A stretch of 64,000 bases of DNA, taken from positions 186,001 to 250,000 of the forward strand of contig JAGTXO010000040.1 of assembly GCA_019448385.1 (NCBI GenBank), in the 5' to 3' direction. A model generated the notes under the pieces. The model saw only the letters and a program-made list of their open reading frames with translations. It had not been told where the DNA came from and did no database searches. Numbering within the stretch: position 1 is the stretch's first letter; each line of letters starts with the position of its first letter. Of this stretch, positions 33,401-40,375 are shown piece by piece. This stretch comes from Diacronema lutheri. Taxonomy: Eukaryota; Haptophyta; Pavlovophyceae; Pavlovales; Pavlovaceae. The translations under genes were made by a program, and so were the position numbers.

Positions 33401-35010
33401 AGCCGATCAAGTGGACAGGCACAAACGGCAACACCCCGCCGATGTCGGACGTGCGCGTCAGGTACGCGGTCTTTGCGACGCGCTTCGACATCTCCAACCG
33501 CGTCTTCGACTACGCCGGGCGCGAGCGGCCGCCGGCCGATCTGCCGTGGCACGCGCGGCGCTCGTGGGTTGGCCTCGCGCCGCTGCCGCGCGTGCCGCTC
33601 CCGGGCCGGCAGCCCGTCAAGTCGGTGGTGACAGATGGCGTCGCCGTGCACGCCGTCGGGACCGTCCTCGTGCCGAAGGCGCAGGCGCCGGCCGGCGGCT
33701 CGGGCGTCCTGCACCGCTGGCGCCGGCCGGACGGGCGCATCGCCGTCGCGCTCGGCTCCGAGCTGCGGCGGGCGATCGACGTCGAGGCGGCGGTCGTCGT
33801 CGCGGCCGACCCGAACATGGGCAACATCACCACCTACTCTGCGCACGTCGGGCGGGCGGCCGTCTGGCGGCAGTTCACGCAGCGCGCGCGCGCGCGCGCC
33901 GCGGGCTTTGCGCGCGAGACGGCCAAGACCAACGCGGCGCGGCGGCGCGTGCGCACCGACGGGCGCGGCGAGGAGTTCAGCGTGGAGGCGGACGAGGCGC
34001 GGCTTGGCGAGGCGCACAGCGCCAAGGTGCTCGACGCGGGCAAATACATCGCCTTCCACCGCGAGAGCGCGCGGGTGCGCGAGCGCGCCGCCGAGCACGT
34101 GTACGACGCGCCGGCGCGCCGGAAGGAGCGCTGGCGGCGCGACAGCGGCGGGCGGTCCAACGCGGCGCGCGTCGCCGAGGCGCTCATCGCGGCGCACTGT
34201 GTCGACGGCGTGACGCGCGACCGGCTGCTCGTGTGCGTGGGCAAGTGGCTGCGCGACCACAAGGGCGCGCAGCCCAAGGGCGCGCCGCCCGCCTTCCAGG
34301 TGGGGCTGCTGCGCGAGCTGCGGCGGCGCGGCGTCGCGGCCGTCTTCGTGCCCGAGCCGTACACGTCGATGCACTGCTCGATGCCGCGGCTCGCCAAGGG
34401 CGGCAGGCTGCAGCGCTGCGGCGCGGAGCTCGCGCAGAACCCGCGCCTGCCCGTGGCAAAGGGCGGCACGCGCACGGTGCACGCGCTCGTCATCTGCCCG
34501 GCGTGCAACGGCGGCAAGAAGCCCGTGCACCGCGACTACAACGCCGCGCGCAACATCTTCTACGACGTGCACGACATGGCGGCGCACGCGGCCGGGCGCG
34601 ACACCACGTCGACGCCTGAGCGCTTTGCCCTCGTGCTCGCCTGGTGGGCGCGCGGCGAGGTGTGGGAGCGTGAGGAGCGCATGGTGCACGGCGAGGGCGA
34701 CGACTGCGACGACGAGTGCGACGGCGACGACGAGGGCGACGACGAGGGCGACGACGACGACGACGACGATGGCAGCGGCGACGGCGGCGGCGGCGAGGGC
34801 GACGGCGACGGCGACGGCGACGGAGGCGGCGGCGGCGACGACGACGATGACGGCGGGGGAGGCGGCGGCGGCGACGGCGGTGGCGACGACGGCGGCGGGC
34901 GCGGCGGCGGTGGCGGCGGCGGCTCTCGCGCCCGCACCCCCGCCCGCGGAGCTGCCAGCGCCAGTGCCGGCGGCGGCAGCGCGCGCGGGCCGAAGCGCGG
35001 CCGGCGTTGA
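19319..35010 (+). CDS. Giant multidomain protein: USP, C48-like proteases, YqaJ nuclease, chromodomain, Fanzor
   Basis: Exons 19319-20497, 20641-21036, 21125-33157 and 33286-35010 join in phase 0 at three GT-AG introns and give up to 5,110 residues. The start is uncertain. The frame has an ATG at 19319, but an acceptor-like CGCAG just before the USP Cys box (19802) suggests more 5-prime exons. In order: USP; EQR repeat and Ala/Pro/Lys-rich linker; helical Ala-rich region; Ulp1-like protease with His, Asp and Cys; poly-Ala/Pro linker; several degenerate protease-like segments; YqaJ-type nuclease; second USP-like strand; chromodomain; Fanzor with RuvC and zinc ribbon; acidic/Gly tail ending PKRGRR, a likely nuclear signal. 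Each module is listed separately. Fanzor genes usually ride on eukaryotic transposons, so I infer the core or cargo protein of a large mobile element in a TE island. No transposase or capsid gene is recognised. A model splitting this into several genes remains possible. Confidence 0.7.
19803..20730 (+). other. USP (peptidase C19) domain of the giant protein
   Basis: Cys box GVKNEGNACYVNALAQSL (catalytic Cys codon 19826), GTQQDAAEFFQMLL, and His box SGHLVAIVLRNGAWFLCDDD (His 20441, Asp 20486-20494). After the intron comes ALAWASGASMLFYSRL, matching the usual USP ending (AYMLFY.R). The domain spans about 260 residues, a compact USP, with all three catalytic elements present. A deubiquitinase acting on ubiquitin or a ubiquitin-like protein is the family expectation. 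The substrate is unknown. Confidence 0.85.
20498..20640 (+). other. Intron 1 of the giant gene
   Basis: GT (GTGCGG) to CAG, phase 0, 143 bp. Joining ...FLCDDDN to MHNLSQSDALAWASG restores the canonical C-terminal strand of a USP, which neither unspliced frame does. Confidence 0.75.
21037..21124 (+). other. Intron 2 of the giant gene, linking USP to the long ORF
   Basis: Donor CAG|GTAAAG, a pyrimidine-rich stretch (CCTCCCGCCCGCCCGACCTC) and acceptor GCGCAG, phase 0, 88 bp. It joins the USP exon in frame to the 12-kb open frame. Without splicing, the USP frame stops at 21180. Confidence 0.6.
21239..21372 (+). repeat. GAGCAGCGC trinucleotide-codon repeat (EQR)n
   Basis: About 14 tandem copies of the 9-mer GAGCAGCGC (two read GTGCAGCGC) encode Glu-Gln-Arg repeats in the giant frame, likely a charged helix. 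The next in-frame ATG is 21452. Confidence 0.85.
23444..24140 (+). other. Ulp1/C48-like cysteine protease module
   Basis: The order His-Asp-Cys fits the Ulp1/adenain clan, not USP or OTU. SGHFTALRLVRV carries His (codon 23801), YDAVLVDTLAS carries Asp (23870), and NAAQRGATCGLAVVGALND carries Cys (24008), resembling the Ulp1 Q..G.DCG.F box. The spacing (about 23 residues His-Asp, 46 Asp-Cys) is reasonable. Ulp1-like proteases are frequent partners of eukaryotic transposon proteins. Confidence 0.65.
25765..26400 (+). other. Degenerate C48-like segment 2
   Basis: Predicted strand-helix pattern like the C48 module (AAVSLGCVDRPAVLVVQRAV, then NAIVERAWAL), ending in GDAPDQAGVAALRVLYALVA (about 26200-26260). 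There the catalytic Cys position appears to be Ala. The homology is my visual judgement and needs profile comparison. Confidence 0.35.
28150..28760 (+). other. YqaJ/lambda-exonuclease-type nuclease module
   Basis: SPRWHDERWEEVTGSKVGDV opens the fold. FSPDGLAIL (Asp 28448), VLVEVKTL (Glu 28493, Lys 28499) and HRDQLQLGMHVLG (Gln 28562) followed by ALYVQYL reproduce the D-(E-x-K)-Q signature of YqaJ/lambda-exonuclease PD-(D/E)XK enzymes. All core residues are present, so an active DNA exonuclease or nickase is plausible. This family is common in phages, large DNA viruses and some eukaryotic transposons. Confidence 0.8.
29100..29570 (+). other. Degenerate USP-like C-terminal segment
   Basis: RRDDDFVAVVRRGGRWFACEP resembles the His box of the upstream USP (GHLVAIVLRNGAWFLCDDD), with Asp/Phe in place of Gly-His. 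It lies in a segment that also contains HIVRLAGFGVELP and WLDVQCVLLRTRR. Read as a non-catalytic duplicate of the USP fold. Tentative. Confidence 0.35.
30560..30900 (+). other. Degenerate C48-like segment 3
   Basis: AGAALLVLHTPAGAPARALG, then VQRLDVLMDAIAAARG, then LALAPEPQSACNARAAALLC. This is the same strand-helix-Q..x.C..AL order as the active module, but without a recognisable His/Asp pair. Tentative homology. Confidence 0.35.
31320..31690 (+). other. Degenerate C48-like segment 4
   Basis: RLLVVLLCVPVAAPSGE, then RPVGLLVADRP, ALVRYDFAPLD and SQPRGGDDGARALATFACL mimic the active module. The Cys of the DCG box is apparently Gly (DDGARAL). It directly precedes the chromodomain. Tentative. 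Confidence 0.35.
31847..32020 (+). other. Chromodomain of the giant protein
   Basis: TYEVEAVVDERRKAGKKVTF, then FRIRWRGYDESADTWEPEAN, then LVAQFRKTRDE. This is the classic chromodomain: Y.VE.I..., a short loop, then (Y/F).I.W.GY.....TWEP..N and a C-terminal helix. Aromatic-cage positions Tyr, Trp and Trp are present, so it may bind methylated histone tails and steer the protein or its element to chromatin. Confidence 0.9.
32290..34640 (+). other. Fanzor (eukaryotic TnpB-like) nuclease module
   Basis: The N-terminal part includes RWNYDRHTTRYFLVQIRTLQ, then NVAPLRTHN, spliced to VPRNVRLTANAIW, matching the Fanzor PLR...VP hallmark. The RuvC-I Asp is in VVVAADPNMGNITTY (codon 33808). The canonical RuvC-II strand reads LLVCVGKW with no Glu, but VFVPEPYTSMHCS carries a Glu (34354), consistent with the relocated glutamate reported for Fanzors. 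A zinc ribbon follows (HCS, QRCG, ICPAC), then the RuvC-III Asp in VHRDYNAARNIF (34534). All expected catalytic parts are present. The family is an RNA-guided DNA endonuclease. The guide RNA would be expected at or beyond the gene's 3-prime end. Confidence 0.88.
33158..33285 (+). other. Intron 3, inside the Fanzor module
   Basis: GTGCGC...GCGCAG, phase 0, 128 bp. It joins NVAPLRTHN to VPRNVRLTANAIW. Not a multiple of three, so splicing is required to continue the Fanzor frame. Confidence 0.85.
34680..35007 (+). other. Acidic and Gly-rich C-terminal tail
   Basis: GAC/GAG/GGC-only sequence encodes (D/G/E)n, then SRARTPARGAASASAGGGSA and a basic GPKRGRR end. It is probably disordered. The last residues could serve as a nuclear localisation signal. 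Confidence 0.7.
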
Positions 35011-35418
35011 CGCACGGCCGAGCCGCGCAGCGGTCGACGCTTTGCGGGCTCTGCCCAGGTCGCGCGCGGCTGGCGACGCGTGCCGCGCGCGGCACGACCG
35101 TGCACGCCGCCACCCGTGGCCGAGCGCGCCGCACCAGCCGGCCCGCTCCAACCGCCGTGCGGATCACGGACGCTCGCTACGGCTCGTCGGCGCGCGTCAC
35201 CTGCGCCGGCGGCCACGGCGCCGTCTGCTCCGGCCTCGTCGCGAGCAGCCCGACCGCTGCTCGCCGCCCGCACGCCGCCGCAGCAACGCTGCGCGTCGTG
35301 CTCCCCCGCTCGCCAAACGCGAAGAGCTCCCTCACAAGGACGTCCTTCCGAACGGCCCGCGCTGCACTCGGGGCGCGATCGTGCCCCTGATCGGATTTGG
35401 CTTGACCATCTATACATT
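35011..35418. other. Gap between Fanzor stop and HDAC stop
   Basis: A 408-bp convergent intergenic stretch without a trustworthy ORF. It must contain the 3-prime UTRs of both genes and, if the Fanzor gene belongs to a mobile element, that element's right end and its guide-RNA region. The last 35 bp (GATTTGGCTTGACCATCTAT onward) are AT-richer. I found no obvious terminal repeat. Confidence 0.5.
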
Positions 35419-36029
35419 TCAGTGACTGCGCGTGCCAAAGTGCGCGGCGGGCTTGTGTTCGCGCCCGTGGTTGGTCGGCGCCGGCAGCAGCGGCCGGCCG
35501 ACGAGCGCGCGCACGTGCGCGGCGCAGTTATCGGCGAGCGAGGACGGCGAGATGCCGAGCACGCCCGCCTCGGTCTCGAAGTGGCCGTACCCGCCCTCGA
35601 GCACGGAGACGACGCGCCCCTCGCACACCTGCGCGCTCGTGCGCGCGTGCGCGCGGCGCGCGCGCGCGCGTGAGCGGCGCGCGGCGGTGAGCGGCGCGCG
35701 GCGGTGAGCGGCGTGCGAGGCGTGCAGCACAGGGGAGGGGGCGGATGGGCCGCACTCTGACGCAAGTCCCACAGGCCCTTTGATGGCGAGCCAATGAGCC
35801 TGGCACGGCCCTCGCGGTCGGTGCACGCACCCGCCGCGCACCGCGCGCTGGAGACGAGGCGGTCGCGCACCGCGCGCTGGGCGTCCGCACGACTGGGCGG
35901 CACACCTGGTTTGCGACTGCCAGAATCTGCTCAGTGAGCCACGAAAAATCGTAGGGTTCGAGGTCAATGCCCTGACGCGGGAAAAGAGGGTACGCGCGGC
36001 GGTGGGCAGGCGATGTTTGGCACCGCCAT

Positions 36030-36062
<33 letters not shown>

Positions 36063-36621
36063 GGGGGGGGGGGGGGGAGGGGGTTTGGAAGGGGGTATGG
36101 TTGTTGGGCGCCGTGCTCACCTGGCAGTAATGCTCGTCGGTGAAGAGGCGCGAGTTGCCCACGTCGCGCCGTCCGGCGTCGAAGCCGGCCGAGATCAGGA
36201 TCAGGTCGGGCGATGCTGCGCGCAGCGCGGGCAACACGCGCGTCGCGAAAGCCTGCCGGTACTGCACGCGCCCGCACGGCAGCGCGAGGGGCTCGGACGG
36301 GCCAGGCCGCACGCGCCCGCCGCGGTGCTGCTGCTGTTGCTGCTGTTGCTGCTGCTGTTGCTGCTGAGCGTGTGCGGCAGACGGCGTGGGCTCGACGGGC
36401 ACAACGCCGCCGCCGCCGCCGCCGCCGCCGCCGCAGCCGCCGCCGCAGCCGCCGCCGCAACCGCCGCCGTTGGCTACCGCGCTCGCCGTGCCGCCCGCCG
36501 CACGCGCGCCCGGTGCACCCGACACACCGGCAGAGCCCGTCGAGCGCGGAGTGTCCGCCTCGCCGCCGGGCTGCGAGCCGCTGCCGCCACCCGCTCGCGC
36601 ACCGTCGGCTGGGAGCAGACG

Positions 36622-36700
<79 letters not shown>

Positions 36701-39700
36701 TGCGCGGCATCCGTCGAGTCGGAGACGCCGTGCTCGCGCGTGGCCGCGGCGGTGGGCCTTCTGCCCGCCCAGAGTGGCGCGAGCGGCACGTTGAGGCAAT
36801 TGGCGTGCAGGTCCTCCGCAGCGTCGTTGTAGCTGCCGCTCGCGCACGCCGCGTCTCCACCCGCGCCGCCCGCCGCGCCGCCGACGCCCGAACCGCCAAA
36901 GAGGCCGCCGCCAGAGCCCGGGTAGAATTGATATTCGCCCGCATCGAGCGACCCGTCCGTATCGAAGATGTGGAGCGAAGCGAAGAAGATGTCGCGTTGA
37001 CCCGCGCGCCGCGCGCGGCCGCGCGGCCGGCGCGCGTCATCCGCGTCGTCGCCGCCGTCGCCACCGCCATCGCCGCCGTCGCCACCGCCGCCACCGCCGT
37101 CGCCACCGCCGCCACCGCCGTCGCGGCGGGCTCTGGCGCACTCGTCCGCCAACGCGGCAAAGTCCGCATCGGTGAGCCGTGCGAGCACGTCCTGCGTGCC
37201 GTTGCCGTGGTGCACGTCCACGTCGACAATTGCGACGCGCCGGATGGCGTCGTGCGTCGCGAGCGCGTGCAGCGCGGCGATTGCGACCGAATTGAAGATA
37301 CAAAAGCCTGCGCAAGAGAAAGCAATTCAAGGGGTGGGCGGGGCGATGGGGGCGGCGCGGGCGTGCAGCGCGGGCGCGCAGAGGTGGAGCGCGCGCATGG
37401 CGGTGCAGCGCTCGGCGCGTGGCGCAGGGCCGGCGCAGCGCACGGGGCACGCGGCGCCGCGCCGCGCCGCGCCCGCGTGGCCGACGCGCCATGAAATCAA
37501 CAGAAGGAAACAAGGAAGGCAGGAAGGATAGAATCAAATAAAGGCGCGCAGCTCGCAGCGCGCGCGCGTCGCGCCGAAAGCTCCGCGCGACCGCCGTCCA
37601 CCACGTGCGCGAACGCGCGTGCGCGCGCACCGCACGACGACGCACCACGAATCAGGCCGTCGCGCCCTGCGTGGTGGCCGGGGGGACGCACGCAGCAGAA
37701 GGCGTTGCGCGCGCTCCCGCCAACGACGGCGTCGACGGCGGCGATTGCCGCGCCCGCCGCGCGCAACGCTGCTTGCAGCGAGCCCTTCGAGAAGGAGGTG
37801 TCCGACGTCACCTCCGAGCCGCCCTCCAAAAGTGCATCCGCGCCCACGCCCGCATCCGCGCGCATGCCGACGCCGACGCCGACGCCGACGCCTGCGCCCG
37901 CGCCCGCCACGCCCGCGCCCGCAACGCCCGCGCCCGCCGCGCCCGCGCCCGCTGCGCTCGCACCCGCCGCCGATCGCGCCGCGCCGCCGCCGCGGCGGCC
38001 GACGTGCACCTGCCGCGCGTCAGCGGCAGGCACGGGCGCGCGCCGTGTCGTGTGGTCGGCCGCATCGCCACCCAACGATGGCGGCGCGCCGGAGGTGCGC
38101 GCGGATGCGCCCGACGGCGACGCGGCAGCGCCACTCGCGGCCGCGCCGGTGGAGGGCTGCGCCTGCGCCTGCGCCTGCGCCTGCGCCTGCGCCTGCGCCT
38201 GCGCCTGCCGCTCCTTGAGCGCCGCATGCCGTCTGCCCGCGTTCGCAGCCGGCCCGCCGGCGCGCGCCGCGCGCGCCGCGCCCTCCGCCGCCGCCACCAC
38301 GGCCGGCGCGCTCGCGGCCGCGTCGCGCTCCGTAGCCTCGCGCGCAACCGCGGCCTGCAGCGCCTCCGCAGCCGCCGCCACGCGCGCGCGCTCCGCTGTG
38401 TACGCGCGCACGTCGAACGCGCCGCGCGCCGGCGGCGAGGTCGATGGCGGCGCGCCGCCGGCGCGCGCGCCGCCTTTCGCACCGGCCGCGCTGCCGCGCA
38501 CGAGCACGCTGTGCGGCCGACGCACGCCGCTCCCGGCGTCAACGGCGTCCACGCCCGCGCCGCCCACCCAGCGCGCCGCCCAGCCCGTCGCGAGCGCTTG
38601 CCCCGCCTCGTCCTCGTGCGCGCTGCCGGCCGCGTCGGCGTCGGCGCCGCCGGCGCCGCCGGCACTGCGCTCGTGCTGCTGCGCCTGCTGCGACTGCTGC
38701 ACATGCGGCGTGAAGGCCACGGGCGCGGAGAAGCGCTTCCCCTCGAGGGACGCGGCGAGTTTAAAAACCGAGTCGACGAAACTCGCAGAGTGCGCGCGCA
38801 GCAGCGCGGCGCGTGGCGCGGGCTCGAAGTCGGAGCTCGTGTGCAGCTCGTGCTTGTCAAACGCGCGCGCCGACGTGAGCCGAGTCATGATCGACGTCAC
38901 GCGCGCCGGCGCCTGCGGCGCGCGGGCGGCGCGCGGGCGCGGCGCGCGGGCGCGGCGTGGCGGGGCGGGGCGGCAACGCGGTGAGCGTGCGCGGCGGGGG
39001 CGGGGCGGCGGTGCGCGCGGGTACCACTGGCCGCACAGCGCGCGCAACGCGCTGCCCCGCAGCCAGCACGAGCGCGCCGTACGGCAGGCGCGCACCTCCT
39101 GGTGGCCGTTTCGTGTCGCGTGTAACAGGCAGTCCGGATGGCTGAGGAGAAGCGTACGGAGCTCGGGCGCGCCAGCGAGGAGGGCGCGCGTCACCGTTAG
39201 CCGCAGCTTGGGCGCGACCCGCCCCTCGTAGCACGCCGCGAGCTCGATCACGCCGTCACCGCGCGGCGTGCGCGCGCGCGCGTCCGCCCGGGCGGCGAGC
39301 AGCGCGGACGCAACGTGCACGTGGCCGAGCCGGCACGCGCGGTGAAGCGGCGTCTCGCCGTCGGCAGAGCGCGCGTCGAGAGGTGCGCCGGCCTCAGCGA
39401 GCGCGACGCACGTCGGCGCGTCGCCGATCGCCGCTGCCCAGTGCAACGCTGCGGCTCGAGCGGCGCGCAGGTCGGGGCGGCGGCGGACGGCGGCGGATGG
39501 GCGACAATGGGAGGCACGCGCACGGGGCAGCGGCGCGACGCGTGAGGGGCGCGCGCGTGCGGCGCGTGCTTGCCGACGCGCGGCGTGCGCCCCTCACGGC
39601 GCGCGCAGCCATCGGCGCAGCGCGCGCACGCCGGCCGCGCGCGGCCTGAGGCCATCGCCGGCAGTGTGCCCGCACGCGCGCGACCAGCCGCGCGCGCGCG

Positions 39701-40190
39701 CACCAGTGTAGCCACTCAGGTCGCTCGCGGCCGTGTCCGGCTCGTGGGCGAGGATGAGGCGGACAAGGCGCTCGCTCACGCCCGCGTTTGCATGCAGCCC
39801 CGCTGCAGTGATCAGCGGCGTGAAGCCGAGCTCGTCCTTGGCGTCGACGAGAGCGCGCGCCGCGAGCGCAGCGAGCGCGGCCGCGACGGCCGGCTCGTCC
39901 GCCGCGACGATCGCGTCATGCAGGGCTGTGCGTCGGCCGGCTTTGCAGGCGGCGGGCGTGCGCGGCGGAAGGAAGGGCAGGTCACGCGCGCCGCCCGTCC
40001 CGAGAAGCGCTAGCTCCGTGTCGAGCACGAGGTTGGGCCGCTTGGCCGCGCCCGCCGAGTGCGGCGGCGAAGCGCTGGGCGGGCGCTTCGCGCCGCCGGC
40101 GGAAGGCGAGGCAGGCAACGCGCCGATGGGTGGCGGTGGCACCTTGATGCGCGGCGGCAGCATCGCGCCGTTGGGCACTGTGTCGCCCAT
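35419..40190 (-). CDS. Ankyrin-repeat histone deacetylase
   Basis: Six exons: 40190-39704, 39448-39096, 38912-37646, 37307-36121, 35971-35906 and 35628-35419. They sum to 1,190 codons in frame. The N-terminus holds ankyrin repeats, one rebuilt across intron 1 ([19 protein letters not shown], then [20 protein letters not shown]). The deacetylase domain follows: [31 protein letters not shown] spliced to [29 protein letters not shown]...[22 protein letters not shown], the 22-residue exon [20 protein letters not shown], then [10 protein letters not shown]. The His-His pair, the zinc-ligand Asp and His, and the final Tyr are present, so catalysis is expected. Gly/Asp-rich and GA/polyQ inserts lie within the catalytic domain. 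It likely removes acetyl groups from histones or other proteins. The ankyrin fusion suggests partner-directed targeting. Confidence 0.9.
36031..36083 (-). repeat. Poly-G tract in an HDAC intron
   Basis: A run of G broken by A at 36062 and near 36078. It lies in intron 35972-36120 of the deacetylase gene; in the sense strand it is a C tract just upstream of the acceptor, acting as an extreme polypyrimidine tract. Confidence 0.9.
36328..36712 (-). repeat. PolyQ, polyGly and (Gly-Ala)n codon repeats in the HDAC
   Basis: CTG/TTG runs (36328-36365) give about 13 Gln. A CCG-type run (about 36402-36470) gives Gly-rich sequence. A CCCGCG hexamer array (about 36620-36705) gives (GA)n. All lie inside exon 4, between the NVPLAPLW and RVQYRQAF segments of the catalytic domain, forming an insertion of about 150 residues. 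Confidence 0.85.
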
Positions 40191-40375
40191 GGGCGCGCGT
40201 CGCGTGTCGTGGCGCTCCTCGGCTGGGAGGCCCCAGTGCCAAAAGGCGCGCTTTTTTTAAAGGCCGGCGCAAGACGTGCTGTACTACTGCTTTACAACTC
40301 GGGAGAGTCTCCCAGAGTTTTCAAACGTGGCCCACGGCCGGCCACTCGCCGGGGGCCTCTCTCGTCGAGCGCCAG
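40191..40375. promoter_or_regulatory. Shared divergent promoter region, HDAC/kinesin
   Basis: Only 185 bp separate the two divergent start codons, so both promoters must lie here or overlap the genes. It contains a TTTTTTTAAAGG stretch at 40251-40262 and an AT-richer patch at 40275-40325. No definite TATA box is called. Confidence 0.55.

Noticed and set aside
19319-35010. Polinton or endogenous large-virus insertion
   Set aside because: YqaJ and Ulp1-like protease occur in such elements, but no capsid, packaging ATPase or B-family polymerase motif is visible. Intron-bearing Fanzor genes fit eukaryotic transposons better.
32746-35010. Bacterial contamination carrying TnpB
   Set aside because: A 128-bp GT-AG intron interrupts the nuclease, and the composition and neighbours match the host DNA.
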